Assembly: GCF_046156175.1 (NCBI RefSeq)
Contig: NZ_JAYLVL010000001.1
Coordinates: forward strand, 496,001 to 560,000
Origin: Lacisediminihabitans sp046156175
Lineage (GTDB): Bacteria; Actinomycetota; Actinomycetes; Actinomycetales; Microbacteriaceae
Reading direction: 5' to 3'
Length of the DNA stretch: 64,000 nucleotides
Part shown: in pieces, positions 16,575-25,142 of the stretch
Layout of the letters: the number at the start of each line of letters is the position of its first letter
How positions within the stretch are numbered: position 1 is the stretch's first letter
The notes under the pieces: model-generated
Database searches by the model: none
What the model was told of the DNA's origin: nothing
The model's input: the letters and a program-made list of their open reading frames with translations, nothing else
Translations under genes and position numbers: made by a program

Positions 16575-17606
16575 GTGACGCGTTTTGTGGATGTTCGCAA
16601 CATGGTGCGTTGGGCCACCACGACCGGACCCGAGGCCATCATCGGCGGCATGATCGGTTACCTGCGCGACGACTTCCGTCGCTGGGAGAGCTTCGACAAG
16701 ACGGCTCGGGTCGCCAGCCACACCCCCCTCGGCGTGATCGAGCTGATGCCGACCAGCGACCTCGAGACCTACGCCTTCAAGTACGTCAACGGCCACCCCT
16801 CCAACCCGGCGCGGGGATTCCAGACCGTCACCGCGTTCGGGGTACTGGCCGACGTGCACAACGGCTATCCGACACTGCTCGCCGAGATGACCCTTCTCAC
16901 CGCGCTGCGCACCGCCGCGACCTCCGCGATGGTCGCGAAAGAACTCGCCCGACCGGATTCCACCACCATGGCGATGATCGGCGCGGGCAGCCAGGCCGAG
17001 TTCCAGGCTCTCGGATTCCGGGCCGCGCTCGGAATCGACCGGCTGCGCGTGTGGGACACCGATCCCGAAGCGCTGGAGAAGTTCGTGCGCAACCTCGCCC
17101 CCCTCGGATTCGACATCACCGTCGCCACGAGCGCCGCGGATGCCGTGGCCGGAGCCGACGTCATCACCACCTGCACCGCGGACAAGGCCCTCGCGACAGT
17201 GCTGACAAGCGACCTCGTCGCACCGGGCGTCCACATCAACGCGATCGGCGGCGACTGCCCCGGCAAGACCGAACTCGAGGCCGCGATCCTCGACCGGGCA
17301 TCCGTCTTCGTCGAATACCCGCCCCAGACCCGCGTCGAGGGCGAGATCCAGCAGATGGCACCCGACTTCCCCGTCACGGAACTGTGGAAGGTCATCGTCG
17401 GCAGCGCTCCCGGGCGCACCTCGGCCGAGCAGATCACGCTCTTCGACTCGGTCGGCTTCGCGATCGAGGACTTCTCCGCCCTTCGCTACCTGCGCGACTC
17501 GGTGGCGAACACCGATTTCTTCGACGAGATCGACCTCGTCGCGTCTCCGGAGAACCCGAAGGATCTCTTCGGCATGATCGGCGCGCTCTCCCCCGTCGGC
17601 GGCTGA
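16575..17606 (+). CDS. Ornithine cyclodeaminase family protein
   Basis: A 343-residue protein of the ornithine cyclodeaminase/mu-crystallin family. Seen are HTPLGVIELMPTSD (~50), the KYVNGHPSNPARG substrate region (~72), the Rossmann motif IGAGSQAEFQ (~136) and the INAIGGDCPGKTEL segment (~220), where the Asp is the family's catalytic residue. It should convert L-ornithine to L-proline and ammonia using bound NAD. I take the GTG at 16575, with GGAG 7 nt upstream, as the start rather than a TTG at 16548 that has no SD. The ctlX gene follows after 5 bp, making a citrulline-ornithine-proline route likely. Confidence 0.93.
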   Translation: MTRFVDVRNMVRWATTTGPEAIIGGMIGYLRDDFRRWESFDKTARVASHTPLGVIELMPTSDLETYAFKYVNGHPSNPARGFQTVTAFGVLADVHNGYPTLLAEMTLLTALRTAATSAMVAKELARPDSTTMAMIGAGSQAEFQALGFRAALGIDRLRVWDTDPEALEKFVRNLAPLGFDITVATSAADAVAGADVITTCTADKALATVLTSDLVAPGVHINAIGGDCPGKTELEAAILDRASVFVEYPPQTRVEGEIQQMAPDFPVTELWKVIVGSAPGRTSAEQITLFDSVGFAIEDFSALRYLRDSVANTDFFDEIDLVASPENPKDLFGMIGALSPVGG

Positions 17607-17611
17607 GGCCG

Positions 17612-18547
17612 GTGTCGATCCAGGCGCCATCGGCGGTCGTGCTGGTGCGGCCGCACCATTTTCGCCCCAACCCCCTCACCGCCGACGACAACGTGTTCCA
17701 GGTGATCGGAGCCGAGACCGAGTCGGCTCGCCTCGCTGCTGCCGCCTACGACGAGGTCACGCGCGCGGCTTCGGCTCTCGAGACCGCCGGCATCCGGGTG
17801 CATCTCTTCGACGACGAGAGCGCGAAGCGTCCCGACAGCGTGTTCCCCAACAATTGGATGTCCACCCACCCGGGCGGCCACGTCGCCATCTATCCGATGT
17901 ACGCGGTCAACCGTCGCTGCGAGCGCCGGTGGGATGTGATCGACATGCTGAAGAACGCCTACCGGGTACAGGATGTCATCGACTATTCCGGTCTCGAACT
18001 CGACGACGTATTCCTCGAGGGCACCGGCGCCATCGTGCTCGACCATGTGTCGCGCATCGCCTACGTCGCCCGCTCGCATCGCGCCGATCCGATCGCCCTC
18101 GAGAGGTTTTGCACGAACTTCGGATACGAGCCGATGGTGTTCGATGCGGTCGACCCGACCGGTGTGCCGATATATCACACCAACGTGATGATGGGGATCG
18201 CCACGGACTTCGCTCTCGTGGGTCTCGACCTCATCCAGTCCCCCGCGCGTCGCGCCCAGGTGGTCGACCGGCTCACCGCCCATGGACGAACCATCATCGA
18301 TCTCGACTTCGACCAGGTCTGCGACTTCGCCGGCAACGCGATCGAACTGCATGCTCCGGCAGGCCGCATCCTCGCGCTGTCGCAGCGCGCCGCCGACACG
18401 CTGCGACCCGACCAGCTCGCGATCATCGAGCGATCGTGCACGCTGCTGCCCCTCGACATCCCGACCATCGAACTCGCGGGAGGTTCGGTGCGTTGCATGA
18501 TCGCGGGAATCCACCTCGACCCCCGTCCGGCCGTCGTCGCGGCCTGA
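17612..18547 (+). CDS. ctlX: CtlX-type citrulline hydrolase (arginine deiminase-related)
   Basis: A 311-residue protein of the guanidino-group-modifying superfamily. The marks are RPHHFRPNPLTADDNVFQ at the N-terminus, the acidic/substrate region PNNWMSTHPGG (~80) and DDVFLEGTGAIVLD (~130), the catalytic His in IYHTNVMM (~190) and a late Cys in GGSVRCMIAGIHLD (~295). This pattern matches proteins annotated as citrulline utilization hydrolase CtlX, which split citrulline to ornithine, CO2 and ammonia. The next step is the neighbouring cyclodeaminase. Start GTG lies 5 bp after the previous stop. The 3' end runs into a 15-bp tandem repeat that copies the stop codon region. Confidence 0.87.
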   Translation: MSIQAPSAVVLVRPHHFRPNPLTADDNVFQVIGAETESARLAAAAYDEVTRAASALETAGIRVHLFDDESAKRPDSVFPNNWMSTHPGGHVAIYPMYAVNRRCERRWDVIDMLKNAYRVQDVIDYSGLELDDVFLEGTGAIVLDHVSRIAYVARSHRADPIALERFCTNFGYEPMVFDAVDPTGVPIYHTNVMMGIATDFALVGLDLIQSPARRAQVVDRLTAHGRTIIDLDFDQVCDFAGNAIELHAPAGRILALSQRAADTLRPDQLAIIERSCTLLPLDIPTIELAGGSVRCMIAGIHLDPRPAVVAA

Positions 18548-18612
18548 GGCGGCGCGGCCTGAGGCGTCGCGGCCTGAGGCGGCGCGGCCTGAGGCGTCGC
18601 GGCCTGAGGCGT
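18538..18612. repeat. Five 15-bp tandem repeats over the ctlX stop
   Basis: Units CGCGGCCTGAGGCGK (K is G or T) repeat five times, and a sixth partial copy (CGCGGC) follows. The first unit contains the last Ala codons and TGA of ctlX. Since 15 is a multiple of three, every unit repeats an in-frame TGA. Each unit also holds GCC-TGA-GGC, able to form a small hairpin. Confidence 0.85.
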
Positions 18613-19123
18613 CGCGGCTGGGCGGCTCTCACGAGTCGACCCGAGAAGGCGCCACCTGTGCAGCTCCCGCAGGCGATTCGATTGACGGAGCACGTTCTTC
18701 GGGACGGCGTCCCGCCCGACGCCATGGCTGCCGCAAACGATTCGCTACTCCCCCCACCGGCCGGTTCGTCGACGTGTCGTCGGCACTTCGCATCTCGCCG
18801 TTTTTGCCATGCGGGAGATGAGGCGGTCGAACCCGAACGCGCGAAGCGGTTGGCCGGCGCCCGGTCAGGACAGACCTGCTTCGGATCGGCGCAGCAGCCT
18901 AAATCGCGGAGGAAAGCACTTCCAGCTGCGGTCGGCTGCACGCGACCGAACAGACCAACTGCGACGAGGCCGAGGCGCGTCAAGACCTTTGCGACGCGTT
19001 CCCGCAGAGCTTCGACGAGGCCTGACCTGAGGCCCGAAGCGAACGATTGCTCGTCATGAACATCGCGTGAAGATGCAACCGCTCGCCTGCAATCGTTATC
19101 CGTTCGAGGCTTACGGTTGCCGA
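18613..19123. other. Intergenic stretch without a recognisable gene
   Basis: About 510 bp separate ctlX from the phospholipase-like gene. Open frames here have atypical composition (Arg/Ser/Pro-rich) and no SD or family motif, so I call none of them. A short hairpin-capable GGCCTGACCTGAGGCC lies at about 19018. The region probably contains the promoter of the secreted phosphoesterase pair, but I cannot point to one with confidence. Confidence 0.5.
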
Positions 19124-20392
19124 ATGGATATCAGCCGCCGCACCTTCGTTACCGCTGCCGCTGCGGGCGCCACGGCCGCCGGGACGCTCGGCGAGGCGAG
19201 TGTCCGCGCCGCGACCACGGTCGCGGCGCTCCCGGCCGGGGCCGCCTCCGGCATAGACCACATCATCGTGGTGATGATGGAGAATCGGTCATTCGATCAC
19301 TTTCTCGGATGGCTGCCCGGGGCCGACGGGAGGCAGTCGGGGATGAGTTTCGTCGACCGGTACGGTCGTGGACACGCCACACACCGGTTGACGGACTACC
19401 AGGGCTGCGCGCATCCGGATCCGGACCACTCCTACAAGGGCGGACGAATCGAGTACAACTCCGGCAAGTGCGACGGCTGGCTGCGAGCCGGGGAGAACGA
19501 TGACTTCGCGGTCGGCTACTACACCTCCGCTGATCTCGACTTCTGGCGCCAGGCCGCTCCCGGCTGGACCGTGTGCGATCGCTACTTCGCCGCGACCATG
19601 GCAGAGACCTACCCCAACCGGTTCTACCAGCACTCGGCGGCGACGGATCGAATTCACAACTCGACGGCGACCAGTTCGCTCACCACGATCTGGGATCGGC
19701 TTTCCGACGCCGGCGTTTCGGGCAAGTACTACTTCGGCGACGTCCCGTTCCTCGCCCTGTGGGGCGCCAAATATCTGGGCATCTCGCATCCGTATTCAGA
19801 CTTCCTCGCCGATTGCGGCACGGGCAACCTCCCGGCCGTGTCCTTCGTCGACCCGCGCTTCACCGACGAGGCCTCCGGCACTTCCGGCGACGACCACCCG
19901 CATGCCGACGTGCGCTCCGGCGAGAGCTTCCTCGCCGAGGTCTACGCCGCCGTCACCTCGAGCCCGGCCTGGGGTCGCACCATGCTCGTGATCAACTACG
20001 ACGAGTGGGGCGGCTTCTACGACCATGTTGCGCCCACCTCCGCGCCCGACGCCGTGCCGGACAACGGACTTCGGGGCTTCCGGGTCCCGTCCGTCGTGAT
20101 CTCCCCGCGAGCCCGGCGCGGCTACATCGCGCACGACACCTACGACCACACCTCCATCCTGCGGGCCATCGAATGGCGCTGGGGCCTGCCGTCCCTCACG
20201 CCACGTGACAAGGCCGCCAGGAACATTGCCGAGGTACTCGACTTCACCAAGCCGGCCAATCTGCTCGCTCCCCAGTACGTGGTGCCGCCCTTTGTGGCCG
20301 GACCGGCCTGCGCTCTGGTCGGACCGCCCCCAGCCGAGGAGTGGGCCGGATTGAAATCGAAGGCGCTCGCCAACGGATGGACACTTCCATGA
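19124..20392 (+). CDS. Tat-secreted phosphoesterase (phospholipase C family)
   Basis: A 422-residue protein with a Tat signal at the very start (ISRRTFVTAAAAGATAAGT, twin Arg at residues 5-6), which supports the ATG at 19124 over an upstream ATG. The mature part has the alkaline-phosphatase-superfamily phosphoesterase pattern: DHIIVVMMENRSFDHFLGW (~45-63), FAATMAETYPNRFYQHSA (~155), INYDEWGGFYDHV (~290) and DHTSILRAIEWRWGLP (~340). The family includes phospholipases C and acid phosphatases that hydrolyse phosphodiesters or monoesters outside the cell. At 422 residues it is shorter than phosphocholine-specific PLC (~650-700), lacking their C-terminal DUF756 repeats. It overlaps the next phosphoesterase by ATGA. 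Confidence 0.88.
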   Translation: MDISRRTFVTAAAAGATAAGTLGEASVRAATTVAALPAGAASGIDHIIVVMMENRSFDHFLGWLPGADGRQSGMSFVDRYGRGHATHRLTDYQGCAHPDPDHSYKGGRIEYNSGKCDGWLRAGENDDFAVGYYTSADLDFWRQAAPGWTVCDRYFAATMAETYPNRFYQHSAATDRIHNSTATSSLTTIWDRLSDAGVSGKYYFGDVPFLALWGAKYLGISHPYSDFLADCGTGNLPAVSFVDPRFTDEASGTSGDDHPHADVRSGESFLAEVYAAVTSSPAWGRTMLVINYDEWGGFYDHVAPTSAPDAVPDNGLRGFRVPSVVISPRARRGYIAHDTYDHTSILRAIEWRWGLPSLTPRDKAARNIAEVLDFTKPANLLAPQYVVPPFVAGPACALVGPPPAEEWAGLKSKALANGWTLP

Positions 20393-21564
20393 CCCAGCAA
20401 CTCCACACTTCTCCCCGCACTCCGCGACGAGCCCGATGGGTGCGCTGGACGGTCGGAATCGTCGCGGCGGCGCTGCTGATGACCGCGGCAGCCGGCTTCG
20501 GTCAGATCGCGGCACCCGCCGAGGCGGGGGCGGCGACGAAGGCCGTGGTGAGGTCGGCGTACCTGCCAGGCGCTCAGCACCTCTTCGTCATCAACCTGGA
20601 AAACAAGGGCTACGACACGACCTGGGGGCCGGGCTCCGCCGCACCGTATCTGTCCACCACACTCCGCAACAAGGGAGTGCTGCTGTCGCAGTACTTCGGG
20701 GTCGCGCACAATTCGCTTCCCAACTACATCGCCGAGATCTCCGGGCAGGGTCCGAATGCGCAGACCCAGGCCGATTGTCAGACTTACTCGCCGTTCATCG
20801 GATCGGGCACCGTGAGCCCTGGCCAGGCGGTGGGCAACGGCTGCCTCTACCCAGCGTCGGTGCCGACTGTCGCTGGGCAGCTCTCCGCGTCCGGCCGCAG
20901 CTGGAAGGGCTACATGGAAGACATGGGATCGGCCTGCCGGCACCCCGCCGTCGGAGCCGTGGATGACACCCAGAAGGCCAGGGTTGGTGACCAGTACGCC
21001 GCACGGCACAACCCTTTCGTCTACTTCGCGTCGATCACGGGGAGCCCCGACTGTGCGCGCAACGACGTCGATCTGAGTCGACTGACAACGGATCTCGCCT
21101 CGACGGCGACAACCGCCAACCTGTCGATGATCACGCCGAACCTCTGCCACGACGGCCATGACTCGCCGTGTGTCGACGGACAGCCCGGCGGCCTGGCGAG
21201 TGCGGATGCCTGGCTCAAGACGTGGGTTCCGCGGATCACGTCGTCGCCGGCGTTCACGAAGGACGGCGTCCTCGTGATCACCTTCGACGAGTCGGACAGC
21301 CCTCAGTCCGACTCGACGGCCTGCTGCGGGGAGGGACCGGGGCCCAATTCGCCCCTTCCGGGCATCGCTGGTCTGGGTGGTGGACGGGTAGGAGCGCTCG
21401 TGTTGTCGCCGTTCGTGCGCGGAGGCACCTGGTCGACAACTCCCTACAACCACTACAGCCTGCTCGCGAGCATCGAGGACACGTTCGCTCTGCCGTACCT
21501 CGGTTACGCGGCAACGCCCGGCCTCAACCGGTTCGGGCTCGACGTCTACAACGCCCGGCTCTAG
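20389..21564 (+). CDS. Secreted phosphoesterase, SapM-like acid phosphatase family
   Basis: A 391-residue protein with a basic N-terminus and one hydrophobic segment (WTVGIVAAALLMTAAAGFG, ~20-38) ending in AEAGA, a likely Sec signal peptide. The mature domain shows HLFVINLENKGYDTTWG (~65), FGVAHNSLPNYIAEISGQ (~105), a PNLCHDGHDS metal-site-like segment (~240), VITFDESDS and PYNHYSLLASIEDTF (~360). This is the phosphoesterase fold used by mycobacterial SapM phosphatidylinositol-3-phosphatase and related acid phosphatases. ATGA overlap with the preceding phosphoesterase shows co-translation, a rare tandem of two distinct members. True substrate unknown; phosphate scavenging is most likely. Confidence 0.85.
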   Translation: MTQQLHTSPRTPRRARWVRWTVGIVAAALLMTAAAGFGQIAAPAEAGAATKAVVRSAYLPGAQHLFVINLENKGYDTTWGPGSAAPYLSTTLRNKGVLLSQYFGVAHNSLPNYIAEISGQGPNAQTQADCQTYSPFIGSGTVSPGQAVGNGCLYPASVPTVAGQLSASGRSWKGYMEDMGSACRHPAVGAVDDTQKARVGDQYAARHNPFVYFASITGSPDCARNDVDLSRLTTDLASTATTANLSMITPNLCHDGHDSPCVDGQPGGLASADAWLKTWVPRITSSPAFTKDGVLVITFDESDSPQSDSTACCGEGPGPNSPLPGIAGLGGGRVGALVLSPFVRGGTWSTTPYNHYSLLASIEDTFALPYLGYAATPGLNRFGLDVYNARL

Positions 21565-21601
21565 GAGGCGCGGCCAAGCGCTCGGGGAGCCGGTTCGGAC
21601 T

Positions 21602-21615
21602 GGGGCACCGGCCCC
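21602..21615 (+). terminator. Weak GC hairpin after the phosphoesterase pair
   Basis: GGGGC-ACCG-GCCCC forms a short stem 38 bp after the stop at 21564. There is no T-run, so this is only a tentative terminator. Confidence 0.25.
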
Positions 21616-21828
21616 GGGGATCGCGGCCGTAACAGCGATGCTGGAAGGGTGGCAGAAGGTCACCGAGCTCCCTTCGCGAAATCGAATCTCACCGGTGCTG
21701 AAGCCGGCGTGGTCCGGTCTCGAGGCCGTCACGGCAAGGGTTTTCCTTCGGGCTACACGGATCGGACAAGCTGTAGCCCGGCCTGACGGCTAGGGTCGAA
21801 TCACCACCATCAATCGGAGGAACGTATC

Positions 21829-22503
21829 GTGCCTGTCATCGCCATCATCGGAGCTGGACCGGGACTCGGAGCGGCAGTAGCGCGAAGATTCGGCCGCGAA
21901 GGCTTCTCGATAGCCCTGATCTCGAGGAACCAGTCGAAGCTCGACGCCATGGCCGCGGAGCTCACGGCCGACGGCCTGACCGCGCGTGGCTACGCCGCGG
22001 ACGTGCTGCTGCCGGCCTCGCTCGAGGATGCCCTTGCACGTGCAGCGGCAGAGCTGGGACCCATCGCTACTGTGCAGTACAGCCCGCTCCCGTCGCGTGA
22101 CTACCTGAAGCCGGTGCTCGAGATGACTCCGGAGCTGGCTCTAGAAGCCTTGCAGTTCTCGGCTCTCGGGCTCATTCACGCGGTGCGGACGGTCCTACCA
22201 TCGATGCGTCAGGCCGGAGGAGGCAGCATCCTCCTGGTCAACGGCGGCACTTCGGTGAAGGCACGCGCCGGCTTCGCAGGCACATCGGTCGCGTTCCCGG
22301 CCGAGAGTGCCTACGGTGAGATGCTCCACGACGCACTCGAGGGGGAAGGCATCCGTGTCGCGCAACTCGTGATCCCGGGAGGCATCCCCCAGCTTCAGCT
22401 TGCCAATGGCATCGACGACGTCGCCGATCGCATGTGGGACCTCCACGCCGGTGCGGGTCCGTTCCGCACCATGCTCATCCCGCTCGAGGACGGCAGAGAG
22501 TAG
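21829..22503 (+). CDS. Short SDR-family oxidoreductase lacking YxxxK
   Basis: A 224-residue protein starting with GTG after GGAGGAA. The cofactor loop GAGPGLGAAVARRFG (~7-21) and SRNQSKLDAM (~35) are intact and suggest NADPH. The active-site region is atypical: VNGGTSVKARAGFAG is followed by AESAYGEM, with no Lys four residues after a Tyr. The protein is also shorter than most SDRs. It may be a non-catalytic or atypical SDR, of the kind usually annotated simply as SDR family NAD(P)-dependent oxidoreductase. It stands alone between the phosphoesterases and a VOC gene. Confidence 0.83.
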   Translation: MPVIAIIGAGPGLGAAVARRFGREGFSIALISRNQSKLDAMAAELTADGLTARGYAADVLLPASLEDALARAAAELGPIATVQYSPLPSRDYLKPVLEMTPELALEALQFSALGLIHAVRTVLPSMRQAGGGSILLVNGGTSVKARAGFAGTSVAFPAESAYGEMLHDALEGEGIRVAQLVIPGGIPQLQLANGIDDVADRMWDLHAGAGPFRTMLIPLEDGRE

Positions 22504-22655
22504 GAAGCGGATCCGCCCGTCGAACGTCGCTCAGAGCACGCATTCCACTGCCTGCAGAATGGTCCGGCGCTGAGCAATCACCGTCCTGGTCCACGATCAC
22601 AAGCAAACCGTGGTCGATTCGGCCCGCACGTGCGAAGTACTCGCGACCGGGATTT

Positions 22656-23003
22656 CTAGCGTGCGGCCAGGACGCAGAACTCGTTTCCCTCCGGGTCGGC
22701 CAGAACCACCCAGGACGTGCTTCCCTGACCGATGTCGACGCGGCTGGCGCCGAGGCTGACGAGACGCTCGACCTCCTCCTGTTGGTCGCCCGGCACCCAG
22801 TCGAGATGGAGCCGGTTCTTACCCCGCTTGGGCTCGGCTACCTCGACGAACAAGATGCTGGGCGTGTGGCCCGGGGCCGCAGCCAGCTCTGTCGCGTCGC
22901 TGTCTTCGCCCACGACCTGCCAGCCGGTGGCGGCTTGCCACCACCGAGCGAGTGCCACTCGATCACGGCAGTCGACGACGATTTCCTCTAGATGAAGAGC
23001 CAT
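22656..23003 (-). CDS. VOC-superfamily (glyoxalase-like) protein
   Basis: A 115-residue single-module vicinal-oxygen-chelate protein. The pattern HLEEIVVDCRDRVALARWW ... ILFVEVAEPKRGKNRLHLDWVP ... WVVLADPEGNEFCVL is the glyoxalase-like domain seen in many small actinobacterial proteins. The LHLDW and PEGNEFCV segments are the usual metal/ligand positions. These proteins range from fosfomycin/bleomycin-type resistance factors to small-molecule binders. Nothing here tells which. It is monocistronic and has no functional neighbours. Confidence 0.87.
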   Translation of the reverse strand: MALHLEEIVVDCRDRVALARWWQAATGWQVVGEDSDATELAAAPGHTPSILFVEVAEPKRGKNRLHLDWVPGDQQEEVERLVSLGASRVDIGQGSTSWVVLADPEGNEFCVLAAR

Positions 23004-23201
23004 GCCCCAACCCTAGGCAGTTGCCCCTTCACAGGCGAGGAATGGCGCCTACTGCGGCACGTCTCAAAGAATCCCTTGCCGGTGCCGTGAGGGAGTTCCT
23101 TCGTGGCGGGCGGTGAGTAACTTGTGAGCACGGGTGAGCGGTTCGCAGAGCGCGTCACTGTTCCGGCCGTTGTCAGGCTCCCGTTCCATGTCGGCCGTGA
23201 C

Positions 23202-23751
23202 CTAGCCGCTGAGTGTGGTGTCACTCTCGCCAACCCCGATCCTGATGGACCACCGATCGGGAGGCTCGCGTAGCCAGGATTGTTCTGCATCACGGCGCAG
23301 CACCCGCCCGCGGACGCTGATGTCTTCCGGTGGGATTCCGTCGCTGTCGAGATCGTCGGCTTTGGCGAGGCGGACAGCGGTGTTCCTCGCAACTCGCCGG
23401 TCCGCTGTCCAGTGCGACCCGCTCGGCGGCGACCTTCGATGGCACGTACCCTTCGCAGCTGAGGGGATCGACGTCGTCGGCCGCCGGCGGCACGGTCGGC
23501 ATGCCCTCGTTCATCGGGGTGGGGAACCGGGGCGGATCATCCCCGTTGATGTGGCGGCCATCCGGATCGACGGAGACGGCCCTGGTGGAGATGATCACCG
23601 CGCTTCCGACCGATCCCATCCCCGGCAGCAGTGCTCGCACGTCTGCGGCGCGGTAGGCGAGCAGATCGACGAGGAGTGTCGAATCGTCGCCGACGAGACT
23701 TTCGATCGCGTCGACGACCGTGACCTGACTGTCCGCCTTTGCGGTCGGCAC
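23202..23751 (-). pseudogene. Decayed NAD-dependent epimerase/dehydratase fragment
   Basis: On the minus strand a frame from 23751 reads VVDAIESLVGDDSTLLVDLLAY ... VIISTRAVSVDPDGRHIN ... SCEGYVPSKVAAERVALDSG, the middle part of an extended-SDR/epimerase (the S-K-x-A-A-E-R helix is diagnostic). The N-terminal Rossmann glycine loop is missing and the C-terminal half is gone. After ALDSG the frame degrades, and in another frame (down to a TAG at 23202) a coding-like tail VRLAKADDLDSDGIPPEDIS continues. This looks like a truncated, frameshifted remnant, possibly joined to a second gene fragment. The 200 bp further down to the VOC gene show nothing recognisable. Confidence 0.55.
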
Positions 23752-23766
23752 ACACCCGGGTTCCCT

Positions 23767-23772
23767 TAGAAT
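23767..23772 (+). promoter_or_regulatory. -10 box upstream of the membrane esterase gene
   Basis: TAGAAT lies 34 nt before the preferred GTG at 23807, whose SD (GAGG) falls within the short leader. It therefore would not be leaderless. Confidence 0.4.
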
Positions 23773-23806
23773 CGCGTGCGATCAGAACCCCGATGTGAGG
23801 ACGCCA

Positions 23807-25114
23807 GTGGATGCATTCCTGAGGATGAATATCCTCGATGGCCCGTTCGTCGGAGTTGTCTACACCCTGGCCGTCGGTGCCTTACTTTTCCTTGCGTGGC
23901 GTCTCCCGTCGCGGCGATGGATCGTCACCGGCCTGGGTGCTCTGCTTGTCGGATCCTGTGCCGCTTTCGGCGTGCTGTGGTGGGTGAGGGCGACAAATGC
24001 TTTTGGTGTCGACCTCAGCGTCACCACGACCGTCTGGGTCTATGTGACGTTCTCGGCAATCTGTCTTGCGGTCGTCAATCTCTGGAAATCGGCGTGGCCG
24101 CGAAAGGTCATCGCCGCCGTTGCCATTGTTGTCTTTCTTCTGGCGGGAACCGTAGGGATCAACGCGGACTTCGGACTGGATCGCACTGTTGCAGACCTGG
24201 CCGGGATCTCCACCCAGAAGCCCATCGCGCTCCCCCATGCAACCCCGACCCCGAGTCGAACTCCTCTCGCCGGAGGGGCGCTGTGGGCGAATTGGGTGGC
24301 ACCGCACGGCCAGCCTGCTGAGGGGACCATCGGTTCGGTCACCATCCCGAACACCCTCTCCGGATTCCATTCCCGGCCTGCCGGTCTCTACCTGCCCCCG
24401 GCTGCCTTGGCGAAGAACCCGCCGCTACTGCCTCTCGTCGTCATGCTGATGGGGCAGCCCGGAAACCCGGACCCCTCTTTCCAAAAGCCGATCCTCGATG
24501 CCTTCGCTGCTCGACACAACGGGCTCGCACCGATTGTGCTCGTCGTGGATCAACTCGGCGATCCGGCCATCGATCCTCTCTGCTTGGATACGGTCAAGCA
24601 CGGCAAATCAGAGACATTCCTCGTCGAAGACGCGGTGGCATGGGCTCGTGCAAACCTTCATGTTCTCCCCGATGCCGCGCACTGGACGATCGCCGGGTAT
24701 TCCAACGGCGGTGAATGCGCCCTCTCGCTCGGGTCCAAACATGCGGAAATCTGGGGCAACGTGCTCGACATTTCCGGTGAGGAATACCCCGGATCCGACA
24801 GACCCAGTCAAACGCTCAAGGAAGAATTCGCCGGCAACAAGGCCGCCTATCAAGCGGTGTGGCCCGGCACGATTCTTGCCAGCCACCACTACACCGACAC
24901 CGTCGGAATCTTCACCGTCGGCTCCAACGATGGCAATTATGTGACCCAGGCTCGCCGGGCGGAAGCCGCGGCCAAAGCATCGGGCTGGAAGACCACTTAC
25001 TTCGAGGTGCCGAACGGCGGACATGTTCTCGGTGCTCTCAACGGAGGTCTCCAGGAAGGATATCGACTGCTCTTTCCTCGGCTGGGCCTGTCCGATCCTT
25101 CGGCAACTCCCTGA
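23807..25114 (+). CDS. Membrane-anchored esterase (esterase D/Ag85-like fold)
   Basis: A 435-residue protein: four N-terminal membrane spans (~12-125, e.g. VVYTLAVGALLFLAW and VIAAVAIVVFLLAGTVG), a Thr/Pro linker, and a C-terminal esterase domain facing outside. The domain has the nucleophile elbow AGYSNGGECAL (Ser ~300), a GSNDGNY acid region (~372) and a C-terminal GGHVLG His (~405), a complete Ser-Asp-His triad by pattern. The same build, four spans plus an Ag85-like putative esterase, recurs in Actinobacteria. GAGG 6 nt before GTG 23807 decides the start. It may act on cell-envelope lipids or esters; mycolyl transfer is not expected in this family of organisms. Confidence 0.85.
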   Translation: MDAFLRMNILDGPFVGVVYTLAVGALLFLAWRLPSRRWIVTGLGALLVGSCAAFGVLWWVRATNAFGVDLSVTTTVWVYVTFSAICLAVVNLWKSAWPRKVIAAVAIVVFLLAGTVGINADFGLDRTVADLAGISTQKPIALPHATPTPSRTPLAGGALWANWVAPHGQPAEGTIGSVTIPNTLSGFHSRPAGLYLPPAALAKNPPLLPLVVMLMGQPGNPDPSFQKPILDAFAARHNGLAPIVLVVDQLGDPAIDPLCLDTVKHGKSETFLVEDAVAWARANLHVLPDAAHWTIAGYSNGGECALSLGSKHAEIWGNVLDISGEEYPGSDRPSQTLKEEFAGNKAAYQAVWPGTILASHHYTDTVGIFTVGSNDGNYVTQARRAEAAAKASGWKTTYFEVPNGGHVLGALNGGLQEGYRLLFPRLGLSDPSATP

Positions 25115-25142
25115 CCTGTGGGCCGAGATCGGTCCGCGGTGT

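Noticed and set aside
18538..18612. CRISPR-like array
   Set aside because: Units of 15 bp are directly adjacent without spacers, so this is a simple tandem repeat.
17854..19059. 401-codon frame across ctlX end and the tandem repeat
   Set aside because: Arg-rich shadow of ctlX extended by the repeat; composition unlike a protein and no start signal.
22988..23392. 134-codon minus-strand frame in the pseudogene region
   Set aside because: Ser/Pro/Arg-rich with no motif; it overlaps the epimerase remnant in another frame.
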